Origin: Salipiger profundus
Lineage (GTDB): Bacteria; Pseudomonadota; Alphaproteobacteria; Rhodobacterales; Rhodobacteraceae
Direction of reading: 5' to 3'
DNA: 64,000 nucleotides
NCBI RefSeq assembly: GCF_001969385.1
Contig: NZ_CP014798.1
Coordinates: 1-64,000 of the forward strand
Part shown: positions 60,981 to 64,000 of the stretch, one piece after another
How positions within the stretch are numbered: the stretch's first letter is position 1
How the letters are laid out: each line of letters begins with the position of its first letter
Position numbers and translations under genes: made by a program
Notes under the pieces: model-generated
What the model saw: only the letters and a program-made list of their open reading frames with translations
Databases searched by the model: none
Told to the model about the DNA's origin: nothing

Positions 60981-61683
60981 TCAGCCGACTCTGATCCACG
61001 TTGCCATACCGTCGGCTTGGTGGCTCAACATGTGGCAATGCAGCATCCACGATCCCGGATTGTCCAGGACGACGAGAATATCCCGCGTCTCGCCGGTATC
61101 CAGATAGGTCGAGTCCCGGTATGGACCGGCTTCACCCGCCGCATCGAGTTCCCAGAAATGGTGGCCATGCAGATGCATGACGTGTGGGAACCCGGTTTCG
61201 TTGCGGATCGAAATGCGCGCGGTCGTCCCCTGCGCGGCGGATAGGAAAGGCCTTCGAGGCAGGCCGGATACGTCATTGAGCGCCCATGTCCCTGTGCCGT
61301 TGTGGGACGCGCTTCCCGCACCTCCCTGGAGCACCAGCTCCGCGGTTTGGCCGGGGTCTTTCGGGGCGGGCATTCGGTTGGCGGGCAATGCGGTGATGGG
61401 CGCTTTCGCGGGCTCACGGGAACCGGAAACAGCGATTTCGCCAAGGCTCAACGTCTGTTCTCCAAAGCTGTCGTCGAATCTAATAGGCCCGGTCGCATCA
61501 CCAATCACATCGCATCTTTGCCCCGGAGCGAGAAGGATCGGTTCGAGCGTCCGAGGATGCGCCAGAGGCATGCCATCCAGTGCAACGATCTTGCCTATCA
61601 AACCATCCAGGCCGACACGGTACACCCTGTCGATAGAGGGATTTATGAGACGCAGTCGCAGACGGTCGCCTCGTTTCACAGTC
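60981..61683 (-). pseudogene. Multicopper oxidase, 5'-truncated
   Basis: About 234 codons of a CueO/CopA-type multicopper oxidase: KRGDRLRLRLINPSIDRVYR marks a second cupredoxin domain and HVMHLHGHHFWELD and LHCHMLSHQADGM the C-terminal copper sites (types 1, 2 and 3). The whole first domain, with its own HxH sites, and the signal peptide are missing. The frame runs on to 61904 but beyond about 61683 the translation is unrelated to the family. The breakpoint lies about 210 bp from the hairpin at the end of the IS21-like element, so mobile-element activity likely caused the loss. It could not act as an oxidase. Confidence 0.85.
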
Positions 61684-61853
61684 TTGCCGGTGAGCTGGTG
61701 CGCCTGAATGCGCAGGGCGAAAATGCATTTTCTGAAGGCCCGCTGTCGGCCGAGATCGCAGAGACGAACGGTGACCTGACCGATCTGATCGTCAGCGCGG
61801 GAACCGACTGTGCAGCGACACCGCTGGTGAAACAGCGCGACATCGCAGGTGGT

Positions 61854-64000
<2,147 letters not shown>

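Overview
The window reads as about 64 kb of accessory DNA from a GC-rich alphaproteobacterium, most likely a member of the Rhodobacterales. The evidence is the gene set: a methylase/strawberry-notch helicase, DUF736, DUF2493 and DUF6878/DUF6915-type plasmid genes, VirD2/VirD4/VirB-type transfer genes, and IS66, IS21 and IS5 elements. No ribosomal, tRNA or core metabolic genes are seen. It is best read as part of a plasmid or integrative element; no replication genes are in view, so the replicon type cannot be named.

Left part (1-16 kb): plasmid maintenance and defence. A PrlF-YhaV toxin-antitoxin pair has a visible promoter and dyad. It is followed by an antitoxin-like orphan, a 1420-residue methyltransferase/helicase and a run of small plasmid-type genes ending in a tandem DUF736 protein. 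On the minus strand at 8.9-12.4 kb lies a two-gene short prokaryotic Argonaute system: a MID-PIWI Argonaute translationally coupled to a partner with a Mrr-like nuclease domain, a TIR-like domain and an APAZ region. This double-effector architecture is the most interesting item in the window. A DUF2493 (SLOG) protein and an SH3/thermonuclease protein follow.

Middle part (16-33 kb): conjugation genes with a defence-like insert. mobC, virD2 and virD4 run rightward and virB1-virB4 run leftward. virB4 has lost its 3' end at a junction with a truncated IS5-type element, and no virB5-virB11 genes are present here. Between the two blocks sits a WYL-domain regulator divergent from an sbcD-sbcC pair. 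A nearly palindromic A/T-rich motif recurs upstream of mobC, upstream of the virB operon and upstream of a secreted-protein gene, which suggests common control of transfer.

Right part (33-62 kb): a metal and copper resistance island tied to envelope maintenance. A PbrR/CadR-like MerR regulator is surrounded by at least four promoters with the 19-bp spacer typical of MerR control. They precede a transglutaminase/CDF exporter/STAS operon, an eleven-gene operon (two Sco proteins, DsbB, DsbA, PCuAC, an M23 peptidase, DUF411, ZIP, LspA, Lnt and a small membrane protein), a Zn/Cd/Pb P-type ATPase and an L,D-transpeptidase. MntR, CcdA, CopA (with a CueR-type promoter), Lgt, DUF302, a Met-rich EF-hand protein, a second L,D-transpeptidase, a second DsbB and a broken multicopper oxidase complete the island. 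LspA, Lnt and Lgt, the full lipoprotein maturation set, are all present. The genes fit a picture of metal export plus repair or replacement of periplasmic thiol, lipoprotein and peptidoglycan cross-linking functions that copper or lead would damage.

Mobile elements at the right edge: a complete IS66 element with a perfect 8-bp target duplication (57092-59567) and the start of an IS21-family element (istA and partial istB) that abuts the broken multicopper oxidase and runs out of the window.
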